Of a stretch of DNA of 64,000 nucleotides, positions 1 to 11,800 are shown one piece after another; position 1 is the stretch's first letter, and each line of letters opens with the position of its first letter. The notes under the pieces are model-generated. The model had not been told where the DNA came from, searched no databases, and worked only from the letters and a program-made list of their open reading frames with translations. Source of the DNA: Angiostrongylus vasorum (lineage: Eukaryota; Nematoda; Chromadorea; Rhabditida; Metastrongylidae). A program made the position numbers and the translations under genes. Location: NCBI GenBank assembly GCA_018806985.1, contig JADANN010000273.1:372001-436000 (forward strand), written 5' to 3'.

Positions 1-747
1 TAGATGACTTTGATACATATTTTTTCTTTCCTTATGTAATTTTTCTTCCTTATTCTATTCTACTTTTTTGGATTGGAGTTCACCTGCCAACCTGTCACAC
101 ATAGTACGATTAATACAAAAAATCGGAGCCTTCAATGGGTCCTAATTTCATGTCACCACACTTAAATATACAGTACACACCCATTTTGTTCAAAAAAGAC
201 TATCAAAAGAATGTTCACAAGCACTGATGGTTGTTGCATATTATTGTTCATAAAATATCTTGCCCTTGCAGCCCAGTTAGACTTTTACATCAAGGAGTAC
301 GATGCACCATCCTTAATTCTGGATCGTTGACGTCGTCCAAAATTCCAGATCACTTACGAAGTTATTTCACTTACGCCACACCAGACCCTCCGAGGATACT
401 CTGTCGATAGCATGTTTAATAACTCTCACGATATTTTTATCATTTTTATGTAGTTCACATTTTACGGATAAAGTGTTAGATCGAAGAAATGGGTGACAAC
501 CCGGATGTTCTTTGTCAACTTCACTATATTCTTTATATTCTTGTAAACTCAGCCAGCGACCCACTTCCATTTGTCAAACTCAGAATCTAAGCAGTTCATC
601 ATGTCGGTATTCCGAATCAACTATTATACACTAGATTAGTAACAACCTCAAGTGAGTATATCAATAAATAAACACATTGCTCATCCAAGCCAAGGTTAAA
701 TCAGAGTCGGTATTAAACGTATTATTTTGTAACATGTCAACCAATGG

Positions 748-983
748 GGCACGTGTAGCGCAGTAGTTTGAGGTGCCCTGGAATACACATGTAGTCTCTG
801 ATTCGATCTCGAGTCCCGAGCTAGCTATGCCCTCTATCTCGCCAGGGTCGGAAGAATTGGTACCAAACTTATCTGGAATGACGGCAGCACTGACGTGATA
901 CATCGTCAGACCACCGCACGTCACTGTATATGCCAGATAATTATTCATTCACCTCTAGCGAAGCTAGATGAAGATGTCACGTT
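748..983 (+). mobile_element. SINE family A copy (tRNA-derived head), 3'-truncated
   Basis: Head GGGCACGTGTAGCGCAGTAG contains an A-box-like TAGCGCAGTAG, and TGATTCGATCTC is B-box-like. The core GGTCGGAAGAATTGGTACC and ACTTATCTGGAA follow. The TTTATCC tail is missing; a second head-to-tail copy follows at 1048. Located in abl-1 intron 6. Confidence 0.65.
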
Positions 984-1047
984 CTTCAGGAATTTATCGA
1001 TGCCAACGCTCTATAATTTCTTATGCCAGCTGATAATAATACATCTG

Positions 1048-1280
1048 CAGCAGGATGGCTTGGCCCACGAAGCCTTCTATCCCTCCGGAGTCGGCCAATT
1101 GGTACCAGACTTATCTGGAAGGATAGCAACACTAGCTCGATACAACGGTAGGCTACCGCCAGCCATTGTAAAGGCCAGATATGCATTCGCTCACCCCCAA
1201 AGAAGCTTAATGAAGTCCAATGAATGGCGTATCCCTCAGGGGATTGATCGACGCCGAAAGCCTTTATCTTCCTCTAAATT
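1048..1280 (+). mobile_element. SINE family A copy, lacking most of the tRNA head
   Basis: Contains the core (CCTCCGGAGTCGGCCAATTG, ACTTATCTGGAAGG), the middle (CATTGTAAAGGCCAGATATG) and the family tail (CCCTCAGGGGATTGATCGAC, then CTTTATCTTCC). Same strand as the copy at 748. Confidence 0.65.
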
Positions 1281-1914
1281 TGACACCTTTCTTTCAAAAC
1301 AACTCTTATGCCTGTATGTTAACAGAACCTTAAAGTGCAGTGTTTTACCAAATGTGAACGCGACAGCCGCAATATCAGCTTTGCATTTGGTAAGGCCGGC
1401 GCTAACGATTGTATGACATAACAAAAGTTCGTTTTTTAGTGATGGATAAAGCTTTGAAGATGATGAGGACCGGAAAAGATCAGAAGCCATAAACTATGAT
1501 TATTTCAACACTTAAACTATAACAGATCTACGGACCGCTGTTCGTCAGCGGAGTCGAAAAGAACTCGACAAATGCTAAGAAAAAAAAACTTTCGACAACT
1601 AAGTAGTGGCCGAACATACATTCGAAAAACTCATCGCTTGACCAACTTCAGGACTGCACTTTATTAGAATAAATTAAATTGTATTATGCTAAAAAGGTCG
1701 GTCATTATTTTCCTAGAAACCAACATATTTCTGAAAAAAGCCTGAAATTCTTCGAAAATCTATAATCACCACTCCACCATGCAAAAACAAGGCAGGAGGA
1801 TAGTGTCATCACCAATAAACCACCCCTAACTATTTTGATAGCGATTTCTCTACAAAGAGCGAAAACGGGTAAATGAGAGTCTGGATTATCCAGTTTGGAA
1901 TGTCTCAAAATGAA

Positions 1915-2306
1915 TGACCAAGGGGCGGATAGCACAGTGACAGTGATGCCCGTCATCACGAGCAAGGTGCAATTTCGATTCCGCTGCGGGTCAGCCAAGC
2001 CTCTCATCCCTCCGGGGTCGGGAAATTGGTACCGGACTTGTCTGGGAAAAAACCACTCTCTGCAATCCAACTGGGAACGCTCCACCGGCTATCTCAGGAG
2101 TCCAGGGAGAATTGCTCGACCAGCATTCTACGACATTCAAAATGAAATGAAAATCCTCAAGCAGGAAGTGAAGCCACACGTAAAGTTGGAAGATCTTCGT
2201 TAACAATGAATGCGAGGAAACGAAATGAATGTGAGATGTGCTGGGATGCGCACAGTAGACGTGAAGACGGGTCAAAATAGAATAAAAATAGAATAGAATA
2301 AAAAAA
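1915..2306 (+). mobile_element. SINE family B copy
   Basis: Head GGGGCGGATAGCACAGTGAC (A-box-like) and CAATTTCGATTCC (B-box-like). The core CATCCCTCCGGGGTCGGGAA and GACTTGTCTGGGA is shared with family A. A distinct 3' half follows (CAGCATTCTACGACATTCAA, GTAAAGTTGGAAGATCTTCG, GCACAGTAGACGTG) and the copy ends in A-rich AATAGAATAAAA. In abl-1 intron 6. Confidence 0.65.
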
Positions 2307-2872
2307 TGAATGACTAATACTAAATTGAAAAACTATTCACAGCACACAAAAACGCACTGTTAACTCTTCTAAATACACTAAATATAAATAAACGCAAACC
2401 GACATATTTAATGTTCACCCGGTCCATGCCAGCTGTTTGATAAATAGCGACCTATATGACAAGCACTGCTCTGCTATCGTAAGGTTAATTTTCACCAGTA
2501 ACCACCTCACTTCAAAAATTGTTTAAGATCAAAGTTCCCAAAGACATTGGAAAGAAAAGTTTAGTTCTTAAAATTTCCAAAGCAAAAGCAACAGTGGACA
2601 AGGACTTGTTGTGGAACGCGATATTGTTCAGCTAGACGAAATCCTATTTGTGCAGTTGTTTCCGGGTTTTCAAAATATAAGCCATTTCTCACTGCCAAAT
2701 AAAGGAATCTATAGATTTTAATGGTTTTTATTTCAAACAACAAAGTCGATCAAAAGCTGATATGTGTTTTCTCTACAATGAAAACTGCAACTATTTTCGC
2801 ACTTAAATTTAATTGAATGCATATAGGCACTTGTGCATTTGAAATAGAGTCTACAAATGATATGGAACAAAC

Positions 2873-5800
2873 CTAGCTTGTTACGCATGACGATTTCAGT
2901 ACGTTCCACTTCCCATTCATCAGGTTGCGTTGGACCGAGCGAGAAAACACATGGTGGACAATCCTTTTTAGGCGCAGGAAACATAAGACTACAAATCAAG
3001 CCATCTGCCTGTACGCTATGATGATGAATCAGTTCACCTAGCGTCTTGAATTTAGCATCTTGCGTAATATACAGCTGTAATAGATACCAATTTCCATCAA
3101 AACTTCATGAAAACGTAGAGATAAGAGGATAAAGGATAAATCTCTCTGCGTTGATCAATCCCTTAGGGATGCGCCATGCATTCGAATTCATTAAGCATCG
3201 TTTGGAGGGGAATAAATGCATATCTGTCCTTTACAATGACTTGTTGTGGCCTACCAATGCATCAAGCCAGTGCTGATATCCTCCCGGACAAGTCTGGTAC
3301 CAATTTTCCGACCCCGGAGGGATGGAAGCCTTGGTGGGCCAGGGGCGCGGGGATCGATTCCATATGAATTGCACGGAGCCTCTAACCAATGCGCTCACGC
3401 GCCCATACAACGTACAGCTACATCCGCAAAAAAACTAACCATCTTTCGTAAGAAATATGAACTCTTTCATTCACTGCTAATGAAAATAAAACTATTAGAT
3501 ATGCCGAAAAAAACTCACCCTATCATTTGCATCGAAATTGATTCTATAATGATAGACTCGACCATCGTTTCGGACTGATATAGAGTACTGTCCGACACTG
3601 GTTTCCGATTCACGAACTAGGAACGACCCGTTTATTCCGCAACCCAATATGTACTCAGACTCACTACGTGACACTTTTCCATGATACCTGAATAAAGCCA
3701 AGTGAAAAGAACGCAATTTCCATCTCTTCCCAACTTTCTAATTAATTTTCTAATTAAAAAAGAAAAAATTTCTAGCATTGCAGTGCGTATTACTTTTTAT
3801 GCAGATCTGTAATCTTGGAAATTCAGTAGAGATAGAACGGAAGCATAAAATTTCTGCGCAGTTCTCCAACTACCCGTTCACTCCTCAATTTCCTCAAACA
3901 GCTGCATTACAAAGAGAAAAAAACAGGGAAAATAACGTACGAACAAGCTATACATAGAAGCTGCGAATGAAGCTCACTAAGAAAAAGTTTCGTACGGATT
4001 ACATAAACTCTATGGATAACACTCATAAGATAAACAGTCACTAAGCAGCAAGGCTCAGTGGTCGGCACCAGTAAGTTATAGGGGGTTAAAGGCAAAACAA
4101 AAACGACCTTGTACCTTCCATGAGAATTAGGTTGATTCAGAGGATGGAACCCATGTTTCTCCATCCCAGATTGACATATATTTTTTGTATGTAAGAGTAT
4201 TCACGTACCCGGGGTTTAAGTACGATGGCACACATGCAGATTACATCCTGCATGCCAATGCAGGCAAAAAGCTGTAGTTAATTGAATGGGAAATATATGG
4301 AAGGTGGTTATCGCCCGCAACAAAAATCTTATCTAAGGGATAGTGTGACAGGCTATCAACGGATACTAAATGAAAAAAAGAAGCAAAAATTATGGACCTC
4401 ATTTCCCATGACTTGACTCTGAAAGAATCCGCGAAAGAACAGCTCTTGTTGGGAAGAGTGGAGGGATGCAGTCTGTTAAAAAGTTAGAACCACTGCAAAT
4501 TGCCTAAATCTGCAACCACTGCAGTAACAATCTGTACTAGAAATGCATCCGAATCATTCACTGAGTACCTGATTAGGCAGACACGGCATACTAAGACCAA
4601 TGTCATTGCTCGAAGGAGATGAAAAGCATGGCTTAGATAAGAGACCTTTTGTGATCATGGAGTAGTACAAATACTGAGAACATTGGATACTTGGTCGGTA
4701 GTGCAGCGTCGTTGTTAAACTCCGTTAAACTCGTTAACACAGTTACCATCTTCTCTGAGCAATATTTTTTCTAGCTAATTTTCTTCTCAAGAGATTTCAT
4801 AAATATCCATAAAGAATATGAACGACCCATCTAACATTTTAACGATAGTGCTAAAAAGCTACTTTTCAAAGTCGCCAAGAAACAAGTGTCACCAGAAATG
4901 CTCCAACTGATACGTCAACTTGGAGTCGCACAAGCCGCAAGTAATCATCGACTTACTCCCGGCCTTGTAAGTTTCTGCTAAGAAGGGAGAAAAAGTAGTA
5001 AGAAGAAAAGAGTCAAAATATTGCCTAAAGTTGAGGAGCTTGGAAACAGAATCATTGACGAGTCCCAGAATTACACCAAATGGAAACATTTTTTAAAAAA
5101 ACCATAAGGAGTCGTCATTGAATCCAGGAGGGCAATAGAGAAAATCATCCACGACTTTTATCCTGACATCTTCAACAGTCACACGAACTCTCTTCATGTG
5201 ATGTCAAGGGGAAAGGATATGTAGTGAGGGGTTCGAAAAATGCTACTACCTCGCCAAAATAATTCGGCGCAAATCTCGTTAAGCCGAGACGGAATCTGGA
5301 ATGGGGTAACACGGAAGTGCTAGTTGAAGACCAGTACCTACGCCTTGTTCACCTTGGTGATGACAATGTCTTTATAACACCAAAAAAACAGTTATGTCCA
5401 ACGCAAAGCGAAATATCTGTCTTTAGTTGAATTCTAATAACGATGTTCATGAAGAATCGATTCTTATTTGATGCTCATATTCTTGATGAGATAGAACACT
5501 TCCTAATTCTCTAGTTTTATCTGGGAAACCTATTAACGAACGTTCAGCGTTACTGAACAGATCTTATGTAGCGTAATACGCAAACCAGAGTAAGAATTAC
5601 GGAATTATATCGACGATCAAGAAACAGGGAATTAGTCACATATGCCGAGATATCGAAAATGAGGTTGACCAGGCATCTGCTTCGTTATGACGATCACCAG
5701 GCAGACAAGGGGCGTTAACGAACTGTTTCCATAGGATATCGAACACAGTATAAGAAGAATATTTTTAAGTGAAGGCCTCAGAAGAAAAATGTGATCGTCT

Positions 5801-8800
5801 TCGAGTGCCTATATCCTGCAGAACCTATTGAGTAACACTTGTAAACGACAGAGACAAACAAAAAAGTACTGGAGCTCGCTCTAGTTATTCAACGACCGAG
5901 GAAGAACAATTAATAAAAGTGATGATATAATCTTCCATAAAATCCTTAACAAAGTGCATACAAAAGCTTAAATTGCGCTGGGATTTCAACACTTTCTCAA
6001 AGCAGATAAAGCGGACGTGTTCCAATCAAACTATGGAAACATGACATTTACCGCACAATGTTAAAATAACTCCGCAACTATACTCAATGATCTGCCAGAT
6101 TTGTCTAACCAGCCAAAAACACGCAATCAGATGTCATTTAGACAATCTCTTATGGATGACAAGCCATGAATAAATAAATGAAAAACAGAAAGGTTAAAAA
6201 CCAACCAACTATGCCTGCTAAGAGAGTTAACTGGAGCAATGTAACTGCTCGGAACCCAACCAATTTGCCCTATTCGTTTCTGACTGGCCAGATCTGATCG
6301 ATGAGTGGCTGACAGCCGTGCTTCACACCATTCTCCAGCTTTATTATAGCCAATCACTCGCACCTTAACATATGCCTTGAGCACTAAAACCGATTGATGA
6401 TAAAAGCACTGAACTTGAAAATCATCTACGATGGATGTCCAGCAAATTTAGAAATTATCGGAAGCCAAGCTACTAGCCAAGAAAGTTCACTATTCGTTCT
6501 GGCATAAAACTGCGATTTAAAACGGAGTAAAAAATATTCCCCTAAAAATTTACGACAGCGAATGAAAAAGACACACAGTAGTTGTTGGAACATTAGAACA
6601 TATTATGCTGACTATGATTCCTTTCAACTCGGAAATGTAGTAGAAGATCAATGTGCAAACTTTGAGATATAACTGTACCAAATCTCCTTTTCGTATAGAG
6701 AGCTGTTCCTCCCCAATTCCATGAAAGTCATAAAGAGCAATAAAAAGTGGTGATGTTGCATCATCAACTCCTCCTCCCAATGTCGTCGAAAGCAGATCTT
6801 CACTGAAATAAAGATGAAAAAATTCACTAGTTTTCCTTATCTTCCCTTTCAAGACGACATCTAGAGCTTGAGCTGTTCCAAAAAAAAAGCAGTTCATGGA
6901 TTTCGATTGATGTACGAACATCGCAGGCATAACGAAGTTCTTAAAGTCAAAAAGAAAAGAGAATGATTTAAGGAAGGAACTTCATGAAATTTGTGAGGGT
7001 TGACAAATAAACTACAGACCCCTTAAAGTCCAGCTTTACACTGTCCCCGCAGATTTTCAATGGCTGTCGAAAAAAAAACCATAAACGACATCGAGTCCAA
7101 CCCGCTGGAGAACAGATCCAAGGTGTAAATGCCAGCACACAAAAAATACCCTCTTAAGAAAATGTTCAGGATAATTGAAAGACGGATACTGGAATGTAAA
7201 TGAAACAAAACCAGGCTGATTTACGGCCATTTAGGACAACAACTAATGCTGTTTCTTAGTGGATCCGACCTATTTTTCGTTACGGTCTTAATCAAAGAAG
7301 AAAAAAAAGAAGCTGTAAACATGGCTCTAACTAATTTGAAGTAAAAACTACTTAAAACTATTCTACTTGAATATTTTGGAAAATTAACAAAAATACGTTA
7401 ATTAGACTACACTGAGCAAAAAAGAAGCAAGCACTCAGCTTTAAATTTCACGTAATATATAGTATTAGTCTTGGTATGAATGCTTGAACTAATCTCCTTT
7501 AATTCGTCGAGTTCAGTCTTGAGACAAAAAAAATTAATTTCTTAATTCGTTTAAATGAAATGTTCCATCACCCTGAAATATTTACTGCATAAATAAAACG
7601 ATAGAAAACAGTACCAAGTTTACTTAAACCTAACCGCAGACGCAGTTTAGCACTAACGTCGATATAACAGTTGTTTGAGTGAACTGGTATAATCAGTCAA
7701 AACCAACCGTTTATGAAAAAGATGTACTGAGTTCTGCCAAAGATATAACAATCTGAGTTCATCAAGAGAGAAATAACAAACTGGTACGCTTATGGAACAT
7801 ATGAAGAAAAAAAGTTTCTAGTCCAAGCTAGTTTGTAGAATTATACTGATATTCTTGGAATTAGGAATACCTGAAATAGGAATGTAAACTTTTATTTGCT
7901 GTCTACTAAAAAATTTTTTCACTGGCAAGGCATTATGTGTGACACAAACACAACGGTGATGAGATATTTGCAAAACTCCGGATCGCAGGTGTCTGTGGTG
8001 AGGATTGAACACGTTGTTACCCCTTCAGAGAGCAAACGCATTCACCACCACACAATGCGGGTCCTTCGTTTCGCCTTTCTCCCAACTACTTTTTTTACTT
8101 AACAGCGCCATCAGCAATGAAACAGGAATGTTTGATCGAAAACTTAATTTAAAAACAAAGTGGTCTAAACTGTACTACAGTTATCCTCAATGATTCACAC
8201 AGTAGCTGAATGCTAGAGAATCTTAGTATTCTCAATTACTTTCACTTGTCCGTAGGAGATCAACAGCTTTTTCCTAATTCACTTCAACAATAAGCGCTAA
8301 AATTGATGTTTATGGAGAAAAAAAGATCTTTGTTAAGCAAACGATGATGTCTTTACTGTACCATCACCACGGTCAGACACTTTTGAGGGAGTCAGAAAAT
8401 TTCCAGAAATCAATGTTGTTGCCAGCAAAACATAAATATTCTTAAAGCTAAAAGTTATATCTGTGTATATACGAATTATGAAGTCATAGTAGAAACACAA
8501 ATCAGGTCAAATCTTTTTAAAAAAAGTGTTTCAAAGGCGCCGAAAAAAAGAAAATAGCAGGAAAAAAGTCCTGAAAACAACAGAGGGATTAGGATGAAAG
8601 GTATGACAAGAGTGACTGACCGACTGCTCCATGACGAGCTCTCTTGTGGATGATGGAGTGCGCGGAAGCTGTCCACCGAAGACGGCCGCCTCTCCATGTC
8701 GCCGGCGCTCGCGAGTCGGTTCGAGAATGCTGCCACCGACTCAGCCCACTCGCTCGAGTCTGCACATCCTGAAATATCCGGAACAGAATGATGAGCAGAC

Positions 8801-11800
8801 TATGCTAAATCTGCATGTAATATTCCAGCAATATACTCTACTCTCTTAGTCCCTTACATATAATCGTCTGCACTAAATCGCGCTCCCGCCTCTCATCTCA
8901 TATAATTAAAAGGATAATAAAGAATAAAGCTCTCGACGTTGACCAATCCCTTAACAGCACAGAACGATATTAGCGATATCAAGACATTGCAATAGTAAAT
9001 ACCGTGCAAAACACTGTAAGCAGGTTACCACTAGGTGCATCTGTTATAAGTAGATTTGTCTAGAATTTTTAAATGAATGGATAAAAGATAAAGCACGTAA
9101 CGTTGACCAGTTCTTGAGGGATACGCAGTGTACTTGACTTCATTAAGCAAATTAATTCTACAGACATGATTGAATGCTGGAGGTAACATCCAAGTAGTTA
9201 AGAACATTGATAGTCGAGGTTCACAGAAAGTGGGTCATTCGAATTATTGACTACAATGTTTCAATAAAGGATAAAGCTCTCGGCGTTAATCAATCCCTAA
9301 GGGATGCAACATGCATTTGGATTCACTAAGCATCGTTTGGAGGTGATTTAATGCATATCTGGCCTTTACAATGACTCGCGGTGGCCTACCGATGTATCGA
9401 GCCAGTGCAGCTATCCCCCAGACAAGTCTGGGCCTCGGGCGCAGGGATCGATCCCAGGCGTATTGCAGGGGCGTCTCCGACCAATGCCGCACACGGGCCT
9501 CCTCGTATGATTACAACAGACAATATAGATGTAATCACCGAAAATAACAACTAAAATCCAACAAACATCAAAGTGATGTCGTGTCATTTACACAACAGAA
9601 TTTAAGTCGTGAAAAAAAAGCTGGGAAGTTATGTGGATGATATAGAAAGTAGTTATCCATGGAAGAATCGAACTAAAGTTTGTATAAACGGTAAAAGTCA
9701 TCAACGCATGTGATGTGTTCAATTTGTTCATAAAGGGTCATAAAAAAAGTGAGTACGCAGTTCAATGGTGAAGACATAGCGTCGATAGAGGGACAGAAAC
9801 GGTAGAAGGGCTTCGTGTCATCAAGAATTTGCCACAATGGTAGTACTATTTCCCTCTTCTGCATCAAATATACGATGCGCATTTGGGATAAAAAAATCTA
9901 TGACTCTTGCTGATTTGAGCCCTAGATGTATACTTGCCGAATTTATAGGACAGTAGCAGTAGATGCATTATACGAGCGACATGCGTCTTTCTACTCACCA
10001 TTGTTCGATTCATAGGTCGAACTTTCGGTACACGAGAAGGAATTCGAAAACCCTTGCAGGATACCTATGTGGGTGCTAGTCATAAACCGAAAAAAGAAAA
10101 GAAACAATTAACGGAAAGGAATGGTTGATCGATGTTCTGGTTAACAATAGGGATGCGTGCTGTTCTTCAATACAAGAAAGGAAGAAAATAAAGTCGGGTT
10201 GTGGAAAATCTAGAGGTTAGATGACATAGAACATTTAACAAAACATAATTTACAATGACTTAGAAGATAGATTTGAAGGTAGTAGACAGACTAATAGCGG
10301 TCGGCGAAGCATTAGGGCGAACAAGTAACGAGCACAAATGGCTGAGACGAATGTAACCGAAATCGATGGAGAACGGGACGTGGAACTGGTACCACAAGCC
10401 GATGCGAATGTGCGATCGTTCGTTCCATGGGAGACGACAATCGTCTCGCCCGGAAATTGCGCTGGTGACCAACTTAGAAGAAAACAATAACAATCACCCT
10501 CCTACATCCAGAAACAATATGCTAAATCCAGAAAAAAACTCGTCGAAAACACAGGAAAATACGCAGAGAAAAGGTGCTCTTCAGCAACGATATATTCGGG
10601 TCCAGTGCTCCAATCCTTACCACCTCTACTACAAAACGCCCATTTCACTAAGCCAGCAACAGGCTTCGGATATGAGATAGAGAGGAACAGAAAGAAGTAG
10701 TTCACTTTTTAGTAAGGAATATAACATTCTAATAACGAACATAACGAGCAGCTGTGGACCACTAACTCGGATCATCGGCTCTGATGAAGACGAGAGACAT
10801 CGAAACGCTAGCCGAAATAAACATATTTATCAACCTCGTGTAAGCTCAACAATTTAAACAAATGTTGATAAAATTCTAATTTCCATCATGTATTCAACGT
10901 TTGAAAAAGCATCACTTATTAAATAATCGTGGTTATTTAGAAATGGCGTGCGGTCAGATAAAGTGAGGGAGAAGCTCTAAACAAGTGCCGTTTCGTTTGT
11001 CTGCCCACTACTCCTGCGCAAGTATTTGCACAACAAAGAAAGAGCTACCCGTAATCTTCCCCTTCTTGAACTCTTCTCCATTTATCCAGTACGATATTCC
11101 AGATTAGGAATGCATAGAAAAAAACCCACGATGATAGTGAACATTACGGAAGAGATCACATTTGGAGAGAGATGAGTGAATTTAATCGTTAAAAAACCCA
11201 AAAAGAAAACTCTGAGAATGGAGTGGTGGAAGGGAGTGATTAAAGCAACAGACGCTAAACGACGATTACCAAAGGATTGCTCAACAGACGATGGAATGTA
11301 GCAGTTCAAACTTCAACACAATACTAAAAATCGAAACATGTGAGTTTCATGGAGGTGGATGTTCCCAAGTATGAGTGATGGAGTGATGGAGCAATTGAAA
11401 CGGAGAGAAATATCGCTTCTTTTTCTAAAATTGTTCAAAGACCCATTAAAGATGATAGCTGCAGATATCAGCAAAAGTTGTAGGTCGGAATCGTGTTCGA
11501 GTGTGGCTCGTGTTCGGGTGGTAATCAATGTAATGTTGACTTTAACAATGATGTGAAGGGTGAACGGTTATGATGAACACAAATTGAATACTCGATTGAC
11601 CTAACGCATCGCGTTACCCACTAATTAGTATAGCGAATGGAATCCCAGTCCAGCGCCAGGTTTACAATGGATCGAAACTGGCTGAGCTCTGACAACACCG
11701 CAATCCTAGAATAAACTTACACTTCCGAACTGATGCTGCTCGAAGGTTCCTTACAGAACTTTAATATAATATGGGCTTCAAAAAGAACCTAATTCTCAGT

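Larger units (their letters stand above)
1..2872. other. abl-1 intron 6 (left part), no coding exon seen
   Basis: After the donor at 2872 I expected the kinase glycine loop (GGGQYG) on the minus strand, but no such codons appear down to base 1. The intron therefore exceeds 2.8 kb. It holds two family A SINEs and one family B SINE; 1-740, 1281-1914 and 2307-2872 show nothing recognisable. Confidence 0.6.

Noticed and set aside
748..815. Possible tRNA gene from A- and B-box-like motifs
   Set aside because: No closed acceptor stem or anticodon arm, and the sequence continues into a SINE body; the same holds for the other SINE heads.
1..2872. Search for Abl kinase-domain exons
   Set aside because: No glycine loop, VAVK, HRDLAARN or DFG codons could be found on the minus strand; they must lie beyond the left edge.
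3176..3578. Open frames with [11 protein letters not shown] or [16 protein letters not shown] peptides, recurring at several places
   Set aside because: These are translations of family A SINEs, not conserved proteins; they recur wherever the SINE does.
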